Positions 1 through 13,328 of a stretch of DNA of 64,000 bases are shown piece by piece. The notes below the pieces were generated by a model. It had not been told where the DNA came from and searched no databases. It was given only the letters and a program-made list of their open reading frames with translations. The DNA is from Trogon surrucura. Lineage: Eukaryota > Chordata > Aves > Trogoniformes > Trogonidae. The translations under genes were made by a program, and so were the position numbers. The stretch is taken from the NCBI GenBank assembly GCA_020746105.1, contig CM036628.1, positions 19,611,191 to 19,675,190 on the forward strand, in the 5' to 3' direction. Within the stretch, counting starts at the first letter, position 1, and each line of letters opens with the position of its first letter.

Positions 1-687
1 AAATTATCATAGCCGATGTTCCATATTATAGAAATGTTCTTATTTGCTTCTAGAACCTCTTCTTATACAAAATGATCTTTTTTTTTCCCCTCAGTTGTCA
101 AAGCCTGGCTGAACATAATGTATTAGAAGTACTTTATCAGCTGCTTAACATCTTGTGACACTAACAGACAATACTGTCACTGCTATGGCATTGTACACAA
201 CGCTTCAGATTGTGAAAAAAATCCTTGTCTCTAGAGTTATACTCTTATAAAAATGTGTTTGCACTAGAACAGGCTTGCTGCACAAATGAGATCTGGTCCT
301 AATCGCTAACTTCAGCGACTGATGTACTTGAAAAACAGTCTTAGTTAATACAGACTATCCCATCCATCACATTCTTTTTCACATTCTGCAGTAAAATCAA
401 CGTTTGAATATTATTAGATGTAGTCTCCCAAATCCTACCAAAAATGTTCTATTTACAACCTGGTGACATATCTGCGTAAGGAGACATTTACCTCTGCTTC
501 CTTGGTAAAGAACTTGCCATGGAAACACTCAGCTCATGGGGAGCAGCAGCAATTTCATTCTTACCCTGAGATCCATCTTCGTCCTGCCTTTAACGTAATT
601 AAATATTCCAAAGCAAGGACAGTGCAAATCAAGGCACACAGGTGTTTTTTTGATGACCTACTGGCAAATGCGATATTTGTAACTCAC
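1..687. other. Intron sequence, no feature seen
   Basis: AT-rich sequence downstream of the 688-788 exon in gene orientation. I looked for the next CNK exon (Ser-rich tail) on the minus strand and found none; the short open frames have no recognisable content. Confidence 0.6.
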
Positions 688-788
688 TGAGGGTGTTCGA
701 TGATAGGAGTCACACAGTGTTGAGGAGCCTTCCTGCTTCAGGGTTAAAGAGCCGTCGATGTCATCTTGGTCGCTTTCGCTCCAGTAAT
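688..788 (-). CDS. CNKSR2-like: CNK exon: acidic segment after PH domain
   Basis: The exon is 101 bp: two bases completing Asp, then 33 codons ending in phase 0. The acceptor is TTAGCAG and the donor CCCTCA|GTGAGT. It encodes YWSESDQDDIDGSLTLKQ and ends DSYHRTPS. DYWSESD followed by acidic residues, then KQ and a Y-x-x-x-P-S end, parallels CNKSR2 DYWSESDKEEAD...PRPPS. This is the last exon I can find before the left edge; the long C-terminal exons of CNKSR2 should continue outside. Confidence 0.92.
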
Positions 789-1518
789 CTGCTAACAAAG
801 CATTCTGGGTTTCACTCGTGGGCTTTTTCCACCAGAAAGTGGGTCCCACATTTGAAAAAGGGCATTTGCATGCAAAGGTAAAGGTTTCACAGTCGCTGAG
901 GTGGCTCTGCAGTCCCTAAGGAATGGACTCGTGAGCATGACTGGCATGTAAGATACACAGATACGTAGAAGAACCTTCAGATGCCTTGGGGTAGCGTTAC
1001 AGAAAGCAGGTGAGGCACCTGACTCCCTCTGCACATAAAAACCAGCTTCTGGTCACAGACTTTCAGATAGAAACTTCGAGATGCCAAAGAACCTCAACAC
1101 TGGATTTATTTTAGCGTAACAGGTTCCAGCACGGGTGATGGTGAAAAGGGCAAGGCTGGCACCTCGGCTCTGGAGACGCAAAACCAGTTCTGCAGCACAT
1201 ATCGACCAGCATTTGTGAGGTCCTCTTGCTCTAGGGTGAGGAGCACACCAGTGGCTGTGATCCGCCAGACCATACTTCACTCTGGCCCTCGCATTCCCTT
1301 TACCACTTGTTTTAAGTATTTCTTAAAATCATTACTCAAGATTCTATTTTCTTTGGTGGCTACACCGATAAATATAATTCTTCAGGGATATGGATTCTTA
1401 TGAAAACTGGTATTTTAAAAGATACGGCACGCATGTTTCTACAGAAGTCAATTTATGACATCTCCGACTTTGCTCAAGTCATGCTCACTTCTCCTAATTA
1501 TGATCCCTGAAGCATTAC

Positions 1519-1589
1519 CTTCATCTGGATGAATATCCTTGTCGTCAGGTGTGTAACCAATTGCTGCGAGTCCCAAACGATTCATCCAC
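1519..1589 (-). CDS. CNKSR2-like: CNK exon: end of PH domain helix
   Basis: The 71-bp exon (one base, 23 codons, one base) has a CCGTTAG acceptor and a GAAG|GTAATG donor. It encodes WMNRLGLAAIGYTPDD followed by KDIHPDE. The leading Trp is the nearly invariant PH-domain helix tryptophan, joined to EMNR from the previous exon. WMNRLG fits W-L-N-R/K of CNKSR2 and IPCEF1. The acidic end leads into the next exon. Phase agrees on both sides, and the position about 10 kb from the previous exon fits the sparse layout. Confidence 0.9.
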
Positions 1590-3835
1590 CTAACGGACAG
1601 CAAAAATGAGGACGAGAGATACTTGAAAGGAACATCTGGTGTAAGTCTGAGGACGTACACATGTTTAACATTTGGAAAAGTCAGAAACAACGCTTAGTCC
1701 AAAACTTTGCCCAAAATTAACGCATAGAGGGGAAGGTCACTTCTTAATGTCAGCAAATGGAAAATGAACAGTCAGCTTATTCTCAGCCACAAGGAAATAT
1801 AATTGAAGAAAAAAGCCCTATTAATAGACATCTGTAATGATTGCGATGCATTCTTAAGTATTCCACTACTCAGTGACTTAATTATTTACTATGTCATTAA
1901 TTTCCTAGTATATCACACGCAAGTATTTTCTAGAAGCAGCTTTTTTTCTTTTTTTTTTTTTAAACATTGCAACATAAAATTTGTTAATAATTACGCTCTT
2001 GGTTAATGAATCATATAATGCTAAAACCATCTTTCGAAGGCTTCAAGGAAGACATTAGTAAGCAACACCTATTATATCACAGGGATGGTTTCTGCACGTT
2101 AAAACAAGAAAACTATTCAGTGTAATTCTTTCCTGCTTGTAGTAGAATAGAAAAAAGCTTCTAAGGACGAATGCAAATGTATGACTGGTCTAACAGCGTT
2201 GTCTGTGGGAGATGATACACACAGTGAGGAGGCAGAAAATGAAGGAAGAGTGAACTCTCCGCTAAAAATAGCCCACGGGTCAGCACGTATTGATCTCCCG
2301 GTTGAAGCAACGCTCCGCAGTTGCTCGGAGCAATGATCTTAATCTGTAATATTGGATCTAGCACCGACTCACTGCACGGCCTTCAGCAAATCGTCCTGCG
2401 TCTCTCATGACATTCATAAGTATCCAAAGGGGACGAGAGCCTTTAGTTCTTACAGGGAATTGTTATAGGGTTTAATTTACTTGCAAAACTGCAAAAATAT
2501 AAAGAATTGTACCATAATATCGCTTTGCCTTTCGGTATTAAAACAGAAGCAAGCAAATCGGAAATGAAAATGGAAGTAGTGCTTAGTTTTCACAAATATC
2601 AGCCGCGGGGCACGGGCTGCTTGCGGAGACGTTGTTTGTGTCAGCACGTCAATAACTCGTCTTTATCATGAAGGAAGTAAATTTCAAATGGATTAACCGG
2701 GTTAGAGAAAAGCTGGTCTGCAGTGCTCACCAGCCTAGTTTTGTTCACCGAACGGCATGCTGATCACTTGACATTTGCTTCTCTTGAAAGGCACATTCCT
2801 CGCTGCGGTAATTGAAATGACATCATATCCTTGCTTGTTATTAGGCGTTTGTATTCACTATTTTTTCAGCAGTCACCTCTGAATTTCTAAACTCAGTAGC
2901 ACAATAATTCTAGTCCTACTTTACCATATGCTTCAGCAGTTAAGCAGCGGCTTCGGGTAAAGTTCTGCTTAAGCAGGATTCATCATCATTTGCAAAGTTA
3001 AGCCGGACTTTCCCATTTTGGTGGTCAGTGTATGGAAATTTATTTACATTGTCTTAAATTTCTTGCCAAATTTACCTTGATGCTTGTTGTTATTTGAGGG
3101 CTTCAAAGCTTGTAAGCACATAGAGGTAGCAGCCAAAGTGTTAATACTAAAAATCAAGACAACGTAGATATTCTTAGCATATGCAGAGTATTGGCTTTAC
3201 TCATCTGGCCCCAATGTCCAAATCTGGAATTAGCGGAAAGCAATCTTCCTTCCCTAAGACTGCTCAGATGTTTCTCTTCCAAAGGGCAAGAAGATCCCCA
3301 GCTATAGTTACAAGCACTTTCTTGCCTCATTTCCCACAATTTAGAGTTAGCTCTTTGTCAAGACAACAAAAGGGCTTATCTGATGACATTCAGCAGCTTA
3401 TAATGATAAAATCTCTTCTGATAAAAGGAAAAGAATCTCAATTTTAAGTTTTGTGTTTTTAAAAAAAGCACGGGTGAATGTTTTTGAGGCTAATCAGGAG
3501 TTATAGAAGTGCTGAGATTACAGATCCTTTTCTTACAGTTAACATCTTTTTTTTTTTTTCCAAGAAAATGCAAACTCAGTTCAAAAGGGACGCTGTGTAA
3601 ACTTGATGAATTCACTTGATGAGCACACCACTCTCATTTTTAAGAAAACAGGCAGTCAAGGTTATAAAAAGTTCTCTGTGGAAAGCACGGAAACTCAGCC
3701 ACTGGGTTCTGAACTCGGCACTGAATGCCTCGCAGGCAAACATCGGGTTTCGGGAAGGCAACGGGATTCAGTGTCCGCGTGGGACTCTCTGAGGGGTAGG
3801 TGACTGCGTGTTTAATTGAAGGTCGTGCGATGCAA

Positions 3836-4015
3836 GGCTGGTTTAGCTCACTCGGTTAGAGTGTGGTGCTGAAACACCAAAGGTCATGGGTTCGATCCCC
3901 GTTGGGTCCTCATGTGTTGCCTGATCTAGTAGAGAGGCGTCCCTGCCTGTGACAGGGAGGTTGGATTAAAATGATCCCTAAGGTCCCTTCCAGCCTAGGC
4001 CGTTCTATGATTCTA
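3836..4015 (+). mobile_element. tRNA-derived SINE with CR1-type 3' tail (TguSINE1-like)
   Basis: The 5' part resembles a tRNA gene: an A box at 3844-3855 (TAGCTCACTCGG) and an intact B box at 3889-3899 (GGTTCGATCCC). The overall pattern is close to tRNA-Ile. A unique body follows, and then a tail with AAGGTCCCTTCCAGCC and the ending TTCTATGATTCTAT, which is the CR1 3' end. This tRNA head plus CR1 tail is the structure of the passerine SINE TguSINE1, mobilised by CR1 reverse transcriptase. It is not a functional tRNA gene: the cloverleaf is degraded and the unit continues into SINE body. Confidence 0.85.
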
Positions 4016-7000
4016 TATGCTACATGTGACAAGCAGCTATAGTGAAAAAGAAACCCACCAGGAGATCGTTTGTCTAGTTTGGTTTGTATAGCTGTACCCC
4101 TAACAGCTCTTTGAACTTCATGTGATAACAAGAAGACATGAGATATTCTGGCAGGTACGTGTGGAGTGATCGTACATGGACACTCGACACATCTTGGCCC
4201 TCTGAGGCAGAAAGTTGGACTCCTCTTTCCTCCTAAACCCCTCCCTTTTTCCTTTGCTAATCTTATCTTTTGATAATTAAATAACTTACATAGTACGTTT
4301 CCCTAAGCTTGAGTCTAGGCCACTCAAGGAAACACAGGGCTGGCATTCTGGACAGAAATCAGTTGCGATGACGTGGAGCCCTATTAAATATCCCAAGGAC
4401 ACTTTGCTGCAACAATTTACCTGCAATATTGTACAACAACATCTCCATATGATAGAATATTTTTCTTACTGAGGTGCATTGTAGCAACTTACAAGGGACC
4501 AAGAAGCCTATTAATTTTTTTTTGTCTTATTTGTACCTTAGTGAACTAAATGCAGGGAAAGAAAAGCCTCGAATAAAGAAATCTGAATACAGAAGTAAGT
4601 TTTGTGCTTTGTCTTGATGGTTTAAATTCTAAATAAATCAGACTTGGCTTTAATTAATTCTGTTGAGTACAAACAGGCACTGTTGTCTTTGCTTTGGGAT
4701 AAAATAGAGCTGCATTGTAAGAAGTTAAATTTACTGAGATAATTCTGGTTAGTACCAGGGGATTAGAGCCCCGGGACTCTTCCAAGAGCCTGATTTTACC
4801 CCCAGGCCTGGAAATGATGATGACAAAGGCACTGAGGGCAGTGGTGAACTAAGTAGCTGTGACAATAATCAAAACTTGATCCTGAAGAGTGAGTCGTGCT
4901 TGAAATGCCCGGAATTGTCAGGAGTCGGGAACACGTTCTCTTAATAAAAACACTGGAGGATGTTAAAATGGACCAAAGAACCGGGGAAACAATTTTGTCT
5001 AGTCCTAACACCCGGTATTAAAACCAAGAATATGCCGTTACTCATTTGTTGTAGGAATGCAGTCAGGTTCTGGGTAGTGGCCGCTGTCGTTTACTCCTGC
5101 CGAGTACAGCAACGAGCCAGTGCAGGGGCAGAGCCGTGTTCTGGGGTTGAAGGCAACCACAGATTTCATAGTGGGATCTCATGTCACTCCTTTGGCTATT
5201 CCTTCCCTTGTGAGTAAAATAGCACAAGTAAAAAAAAAAACAACAAACCCGACAAAAGGGCTTGGACAATCTCAATTATAATAATTTTGAGAGAACTGCT
5301 ACGCTTAGTGCAGGAGAATAAAAGCCAAAAGCAAGAGGGTAACCATTTAAAAATAAATAAATAAAAGATGTGCAAGGCTGTTATTTTTAGGGTTATAGTT
5401 AAAACTGTTCCATAAAACCCTGGAGAACAGGTAAGGAAGTAGCGAGTTTCCATCATTCAAGTAAGTTTTATTTGCTAATATCCTCAACTCTGGATACACT
5501 TTTTGCATATACAATGTGGGCATAGAGAGGAAACTAATTAACCCAAGTGGAAAAGTAATAGAGGATATAGCCTGAAAAGGTATAAATTCAAGAAAGACTC
5601 TATCCACTGTCACTGTTTCTGTTAAATGTTACCTTAAAATTTAAACAAATTAAATACTGAGGCATTAAAGGATACAATGAATAAATAGTTATATAAGTCC
5701 CAGCTTTCTTGCATCTTTTCATTCATTATTACTTGCACTTTTATGCCTTCTCAGGTTTGTTTCAGTACAAGAATATATCTTCCTTCACTTTTGGTTAAAC
5801 GGCAAAACCAGAACTAAAGTTTAAGTTAAATTTGACTTAATCTAGTTATCTTTAAATCTATTAAAATATAGAGTCCCTTGAACCACTTATTTCACATAGA
5901 GAATTTACTCAGTGCAATTTATACTTAATTTCTTATTTAAAACTTTGTATTATATATTTTTACATCATTTGGATAACCAGATTCCAAAATTCACTGTAAA
6001 ATCCTTCACAGTACAGAATTATATTTTAAAATTGATTTTGTACTTGATATGCTGGCTTCTCCCTGACCAGTCTCTCCTACTGGACACTTAAAAACCCAAC
6101 ACGTTTCCTAAGGTACATTACTTTCACTATTTTCTAGGGTTATACAGCTAATATTTAACAAAATAAAGGTTCCTGTAAAAGCTATGGCAAAAATGATGCC
6201 TTGATTTTCCATAAGACAAAAGAAGCCCCCAAACGTAACGGATGCCTCTCAGTGAGATATCACACCGAGCAGAGTCTTCTCAATGAGCTCATCTCTCCAA
6301 ATATATCAACTCTCAGCAGCCTGTATTTCTGCTATTTTATTTGTCACAGTTGCTGGAATTTGTTAAGTAAAATCATTCATGGGATAAACTGTAAGTACTC
6401 TCCGATTTGATAATTTGACATGACTCTGTTGATCTTGTTTCATGCGTTGTCTTCTTAGATTTGTCAGGCTGGAAAAAATATGAAAAAAAGCCCCAGACAG
6501 TTTAAGAGTTGACAAGTGAACCATGGCAATTTATGCCCTCTTTGCATGTGCATCTACTTCATGCACTTAATGGGAATTATTTATTTATTTATCTATTTTT
6601 AGCTTCACCCTGTCAACCAAGTGCCGTCGGAAGTCTGGTTTGGTGGGGTTTTATTGGTGTTTTTTGCCCAGTGGATAAGAAACAAAAAAAGAAAATTACT
6701 ACTTCTGTTGCAAATAAATCACCCTTTTGTAACAAATCAAATAGAATCTTGCTGTGTAAATGTAGTTGTGCATCACAGAGAATATTCACAAGACAATTTT
6801 ACTATAATTTCAGCTAAACCCAATAATAAACCCTAAGGAAAACTACCAAAACAATCACACAAATTCACTCAACTGAACTTCTCTTGCCAATTCTCAAACG
6901 TTTACCCACACGTTTGTGGCAGCACTAAGACTGCTCGAGCAAGTCAAGAAGGAATAGTCCCTGTCATGCCAAGCTTGGAGTTCAAAGCTGATACTTCAAG

Positions 7001-10000
7001 GAGTCTGTTAAGATGACAAGAAGATATTTTCTTCATTTGTCGAATGCAGCTGCGAGATTTCACCCTACTACAACCTTGTGCTATTGGATTTACCATATTT
7101 CTCTGCATAATTCATCAGCCTCTCTGGGTATCCACTTAAAGGCGAATACCAGCTGCTGCACGCACCTACTGCTTGCTACACTGACCGCGACATTAAATAT
7201 CCTTCAGGACATGCAACCGTGTAGTATTCTCCAGAGAGTCTTTCTGCCATTCTTACAAAAGTACAGGTAAGGGATGAAAAGCTGTAAAAGTGAATCCAAG
7301 CCAGGATTTCTTCACATTTAATGCATGCTCAAATTTTACTAAGTTAGTCAAAGTTTTACGCTAGCTTTTGTCCAATGATTGGCCCAGAAGAAAGCTTTGG
7401 AGAAATGAAATGTTCTTTAAGAGCAAATGAACTGAGTTTAGTATGGCCTGAAAAAGTATGGGTGGTTTTTTTTATTATTTTAGAGGGGAATTTGTTTTTA
7501 AGAGATTTAGTGTGAGATTATGTAATTTACTTCCACATACTCAAAGAAATCAGATCAAATAGGCCAAAGAATACTGTTGGGCATTTATGCCCAACTTCTT
7601 AAAATATGTATATTGTGTATCTATTCCTAAAAACTTCAGATTTTGCAGTGTCGATTTATAACATCAGTATAACATCACAACGTGTGGCTGTAACGCACAT
7701 TCATTCATCACAGCGAGGAACAGCACCGTAATCACAAAATCTGCTCCATTAAATGCAGTTGAACTGTTTGACTCCTTAAAGAACTACACCAATTCACAAG
7801 AAGAATTTGATTAAGTTCATTTTGTGATTTAACGTAGCAGAGAAAGCCAACACAAATCCTAACTCCTGCGCATTAGGGACAAACTCAGTCCTGAATGCTA
7901 ATTTGGGTTGCGTATCGGATAATTGCAATGGGGTATCGCAAACTCCGTGGAACTCTTTTGGTGCAATGCTACAAGCCAGTGCTTCTCAAACCGGGGTGAG
8001 GGGGAAAAGGTAGTTCGCAAGTCTATGGCAAATCAAGTCCATAGATCATAGAAAGGAGGAGTTAGGTGGGTAGCCAGAAAAGAGGAGATTTGGAAGATTT
8101 GCAGCTCCCTACTAGTAATTCCTGGTGTGGGATTTTCCCAGCTCTGCCGTTGCACCGCTCGCTCCCCTACAGGTCACAGTTTTCCATCTCTGGGGTCGGC
8201 AGCTAATTGTGATCAGAGAGTTGTTTTACCTGTGTTGCAGCTCACGAGCTTTTAGGTGAGAACCATAAATGAGAGGACTGAAGTGGCCTCGAGCACAGAC
8301 TGTTTTTTCCTGGGTTTGAAACAAGTTTACAGGAACATAAAGGAAGAAGGGGGAAACCTGCTGTTTATGTTTACCTACAACACCACTGGGAATCTCCATT
8401 TGGGGGATTTCTATTTGAAAAGTACCTTTCATGTTCTGCAGAACTATCTCCTTGATTTTCGTCACGTAAGGGACTGAGAAGCAAAAGCTCTTTAATAACG
8501 TGCCCGGCTCTATTTGTTAAAGAACTGTTAAATGAGGACAGGCAGGTCTGGCACGGTTACTTTTCCAGGAACTCTTGTTTAAGAGGGAGAACAACTAATA
8601 GGGTCTTATATCTGAAAGTTTGAGTTGCCAAGACCTTTTCTTCAGTGTGGCTTATTTGTAAGTGAAGATTGAAAGTAAATTAAAACTGTGAAAGGTGCAT
8701 TAGTGCTGGCCCACGGTCTGATTTGGCCAAGATGTGTCAAGGAAACTAACGTGCCCCAAATTTGAGGAAGCTGAATCAGCTTTAGTAATAAATGGGATTA
8801 TTTAGGGAAACCCTTGAAAAACTCACTTGGTTGTATTCCATGTAATACATAAAACCACAGAGGATATGCATGCTGAAATTTGCTTATAATCAATAGACAT
8901 TTAATAACGAATATTTCCATTTTCAAATGGTTTAAGAGAAATATGCTGTTAGAATCTTTCAGATCTTCACTCAGAAAATATTGGGAGTGACTCCTACAAA
9001 ATTAATCATCGTTCTGTTTCAGTGAGTAGCAGGTATTTTTTTGTATTTTCTGAATGACTGCAGAGGATTTATGGGAGTCATTAAAATTGCAAAGTTAACC
9101 CAGTTGTTTAAATTGAACGTGACCAAATTATTCAGCCTAAAATAGAAACTTCTTAAAATGCACTATTTGGAGCCCACGAGGAGATTGTAAATGCACTGCA
9201 CTGCATTCTCCGATCACATGAAAGTTTTAAGTAAAGTAGATACTATAAAACAACTGAATATTAAATTCAGCTCTAATTCCCTTAGGAGTAATAAAGCCAT
9301 AAACAGGTTTCGCATAGTGTGGTGATAGACCAAGCACTTCTGGGAAATGAGGCCTTTAACAAGCTCGGAGCACCCCGTGACCGCGGCAAGCCAAAGATGA
9401 GCTCATCAATTTCATTATTAATTCATTTCTAAGAACACAACTATGCTCATGTACGACCTGACAAAACAGCGTGAGCATTAATTTTGCAAACCACAGCCTG
9501 TCTGCACCGTGCAACACAGCAGGCAAAATTCCGCTGCAACAGAGTAAGTCTCTCCGCTACACACAAATCAATTACTACCCGTTGGTATATGCGGTTCTTT
9601 CAACAGCAATGCAGCGTTAATGGCAGATTCAAATATTCCGAAGTGGAAAAAAAAATTATTAAGCAACGGATCTCAAGCCAAAAACTGTAAAAACAACTGT
9701 TAAAACAAAAATAAATGCAGTCAAAGAGAGGATATACGTTCCCCACACAGTGAATAAAGAAATGTTCCTCTCCATGTTAGAATTCCTGAACTTTTCAGCA
9801 TGAAAGATTTACCCTCCTGCCAGCATAGAAAATCCAGTTAAATCTTGTGGTGACAGCAGGAGTGTGAGATACCATGAAGAGCATTTGCCCTATTTCCTCA
9901 GATTCCATGGTTAGCGATTTGCCGGGAAGACAGGGATTTGTGAAATGAGTATTTGAAGTACACTTTTCATCTGTGAATCTCACTATTTTCGAATTTAACT

Positions 10001-11924
10001 CAGGGTATCTGGGAGAAGGAATTCCAGGAAGTATGTAAAAGCCTCAGGGGATGCCCGGGGATTTTACAGAGTAATCCATCATCTGGACTGGGGAGCGAAT
10101 GACAATTACTCTACAAGTAATTTTCTGAAAGAAAAAAAAATGCCTCAAAAAAATACTTCAGGAGGAAGTTCACCTTTTGTCTTTTGAAATGGGAAGCAGA
10201 CCCAAAAAGTCAGGAAAAAGGCTGTCATAAATTCCAAGCTAACGTGGCAGTATGATATGAAAATACATCCTGGCACTTCTCCAACTCTTACCCTCCTGTC
10301 ATAAAGACAGCCTCCTTGGCTCCCCGGTGTAGAAAAATCAATGAATATTGTAAAAGCAGTTTATTGAATGTACGTCAAGGCTTCCTGGTTTTCCTCGAGT
10401 CAGAATATTTTACGGTGTAAGGGGAAAATAGGATCAATGGCACTTCAACAAACCAGAGCTGTCAAAGCAGCCAAGACCAAAGGAGAAACCATGCATAGTT
10501 AAAAACAGTAAAAACCCCTCGCATCAGTTTTGAATCAAAAAAATCACAGCCACGTTGCATAACTGATCAATGGAACATTGTTAGAATTGGAAAAAATATT
10601 TCTTCAGCAAATTTATCTGCTAAGAATGACAGCTAGCCACAGTGAGAAGCTCCTCCATCCATCAGCGGGTGATGAACTGGCCGGAAATGTTTCAGTACAG
10701 CTAGTCTTAGCATCGATACGCTGTTTCTTGAAGGGCCATGTGAACCACAGAATATAAATGTTCAATTTAAAAGTGATTTTTAGACGTTAGTATTTCAAAG
10801 CAAAGTGCCCAGCTATACACCCTGAGGTAGTTGTGGCTGAGTCCGCTAACAGAAAGAACTAAATCTCAAAGTTTTAGCGGTCGTTGCCAGGAAAGATTTA
10901 AAACTTCAGGATAAGAGGACATTGTCCCACGTGTCCCTGCTTTTTACCTCAGCTGGGGATAAACAAATTGTTGAAGTAACGGCAGGAGGTAGAACATTTG
11001 ACGCGGCCTTTGGGGATCAAAGGTACCTCCTTTATCCACCCTCTGGCTTCACTGAGTCACAGAACAGAAGCATCGAGTAACTGAGGTGAGAGGAGATCTC
11101 TGGGGGTGCCTGTTCCCGCGCCCCACCCACAGCAGGGCCCCCTTTCATGTTGGGTCGCGTTGTCCAACGCCTTGGCCAGTTGGGTTTGAAGGTCCTCCCA
11201 GCGTGTCCAAGGGCACTTAAAAACACACAGTGATGCCAACAACTGAGCTTTGCTGGTCTCTGGTCCTTGTTAGGACAGTGACGCAATGAATAAAATCAAT
11301 TATTACTGGTTTGTTGTTGTTGTTGTTGGGGGTTGTGTTCTATGGGTCGGTTCTCGTTTGTTTTTTCTTTTCTTTTTTTGTTTCTTTTAGTTCTGACGTG
11401 AAAAAATAAATATATCTCACCAGCTCAATCCCATTCCTGTTAAAAAAACCCTTCAAATCACTTCTCTGGTTTTAGATCATGTCATGCTACTGGGGATTAT
11501 CAGCAGAACTAACTTAAAACTGTCTTATCCCATCGTGTGGGTATACTGGTAAGGATGAGCTTTGCTATGGATACATTGCTTTTATATACTAGAAGCTTTT
11601 ATCCCAGATTAATCTTTCCAGCCTTGATCAACAGAAGTCTAGAAGTGTGATAAACTTTATGCTCATTAATAAACAAAAGTTCTAATGAATGCAGATGACG
11701 CCAGCACAGCTAACTTTCCTAACACGTCTTACAGAACGGTGCCATGTGAGTTGACAGAAAATTTCAGCCAACATAAAACGAGCCACACAATGTAATGCTG
11801 TACGTGCTAAAAAGCAAGGGAGGGCTAAGTGCATTACATTGTGCTCCAAGAGTCTATATTTCTATAGGAGATGAAATATTATTTTCAATTATTGGAGTAC
11901 CATGATAAAGAATCCAAAACATAC

Positions 11925-11996
11925 CTATTCATTTCTTCAAGGCAGTCTGTTGCAAAGTAGAAGCTCTTTATTTTGGGGTGGCACGCTTTGAAGGCA
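11925..11996 (-). CDS. CNKSR2-like: CNK exon: PH domain strand 7 and start of C-terminal helix
   Basis: This 72-bp exon (one base, 23 codons, two bases) has a TTTTGTAG acceptor and an AATAG|GTATGT donor. It encodes AFKACHPKIKSFYFATDCLE followed by EMN and the first two bases of Arg. AFKACHPKIKSFYFA is identical over 15 residues to remembered CNKSR2 and differs from IPCEF1 (SHPQIKTFYFAA). FYFA is the last beta strand and the acidic ..LEEMN segment starts the C-terminal PH helix. Confidence 0.95.
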
Positions 11997-13245
11997 CTAC
12001 AAAATAAGCACAAATAAGATAAAAAGAATAAAAAACCACACCTTTTCTTTCCAACAGTTTTGTCTATAAACATGCAAAACTGACCTGCTCCAGAATTCTT
12101 CAGCGTGTTACAGGTTTCACAGGAATTTTGGACCTTCAGCCTGAATCTCTTGCTGGATAATTTACTGGATGGATTCCTAATGATCTGATTGCATCTGATT
12201 TGCGAATCTAAGTGGTACTTTGCAAAAATTTCAAAAGCCCTTGAAGGACTTAGAAATGTAAATCCTTTCAGCAGCCAGTGATGTTACACATCTATCAACT
12301 TCTCGGATGAATTTGAGCATCTTATTGAGTACATAGAAGTTGTATCCCGAAGATCTCTAAAGGAATAAGAGTTTGATCCCTCCATCTCTTCTCATATTCA
12401 AATGACCGTGTCCTACTCAGAGAAATAGAGGGCTGCCAACTGTCGCATATCTTTATTGTAACTTTGATTCTGAATATACACATGAATTTATCCAAATATC
12501 ATTTGACATTAATAAATGACAAAGAGAAGGAATATAAAGATGAATAACCAGCCAGTAATTGGATTCGGCTGGAGATGACATTTAAAATACAGCACTCAGA
12601 TTCTCTTTACTTAGTCATAAGACTGTAAGATCTCTAGAACTCAAATAACAGGATGTTTCCTAATGTTTTCTAAATTTGATAGAATATATTTTAATTCCTA
12701 ATTATAATCTGTGTTCAATTTGTGCTTAACAGAAGCAGTATGGAAAATTTTAGGGAATATAACTGTCAGGTTTGCTTTGTTCTGAAGCAGATAATAAAGA
12801 AGTTCCTTGGATAGCTCGAACTCTTTAAATAGTCAGCTTCTAACTCCAGCAATTGCTTTGTCAAGTTATTCTAAATCCAACCATATGCCAAGTACTTTTC
12901 ATCTTAATCTACTAATCTTTGCTGTATGAGTCATTAATAGTTGACACTTCTTCCTCTTCCACCTAGCAAATAACAGAGTTGCCAATATACAAATTTAAAT
13001 GTTATGTTTATTGTAACATTAGAATTCACGCTCAATTCTATGTATCTCGCTATTTTTTTTTTTATTGTACAGTTTGTTCTCCCAGAAAGCTTTAGGTTCA
13101 AGAAAGCCTAGTTGTTCAGGGATCCTTCTTCCACCTTTGGAGATTTTCAATTTTTTTGCGAAGTCTAATCTATAGAACGAATTTCATTGAATACTGCAAA
13201 TTAAATTAGAAAACACTGGGGTAGTTCCAAAAGCGTATCGCACAG

Positions 13246-13328
13246 AGTCACAGGATGGCAGGGGTTGGAAGGGACCTCTGGAGATCGTCTAGTGCAACCT
13301 CTCTGCCAGAACAGGATTACCTTGAGCG
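13246..13328 (-). mobile_element. CR1 LINE 3'-end fragment
   Basis: Plus-strand GTTGGAAGGGACCTCTGGAG followed by a GTCTAGTGCAACCTC block is the complement of the well-known avian CR1 3' region, so the element lies on the minus strand. Only about 80 bp remain; the terminal octamer repeats are largely degraded. It lies inside an intron in the gene's own orientation. Confidence 0.85.

Larger units (their letters stand above)
789..11924. other. Two introns (789-1518 and 1590-11924)
   Basis: The first intron is 730 bp and the second about 10.3 kb. Apart from the SINE near 3.84 kb and a short (GTT)n run near 11.31 kb I see only unique AT-rich sequence. A GC-richer patch at about 10990-11280 has weak open frames but no known motif. 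Confidence 0.6.

Noticed and set aside
2368..2460. Minus-strand WILMNVMRDAGRFAEGRA before a GTGAGT donor as the PH helix exon
   Set aside because: It resembles WLNRINMLTAGYAERER, but its end phase does not fit the exon at 788 and its acceptor is poor. The exon at 1589-1519 fits both phases and has WMNRLG.
3836..3910. Functional tRNA-Ile gene
   Set aside because: The stems are degraded and the sequence runs into a SINE body with a CR1 tail.
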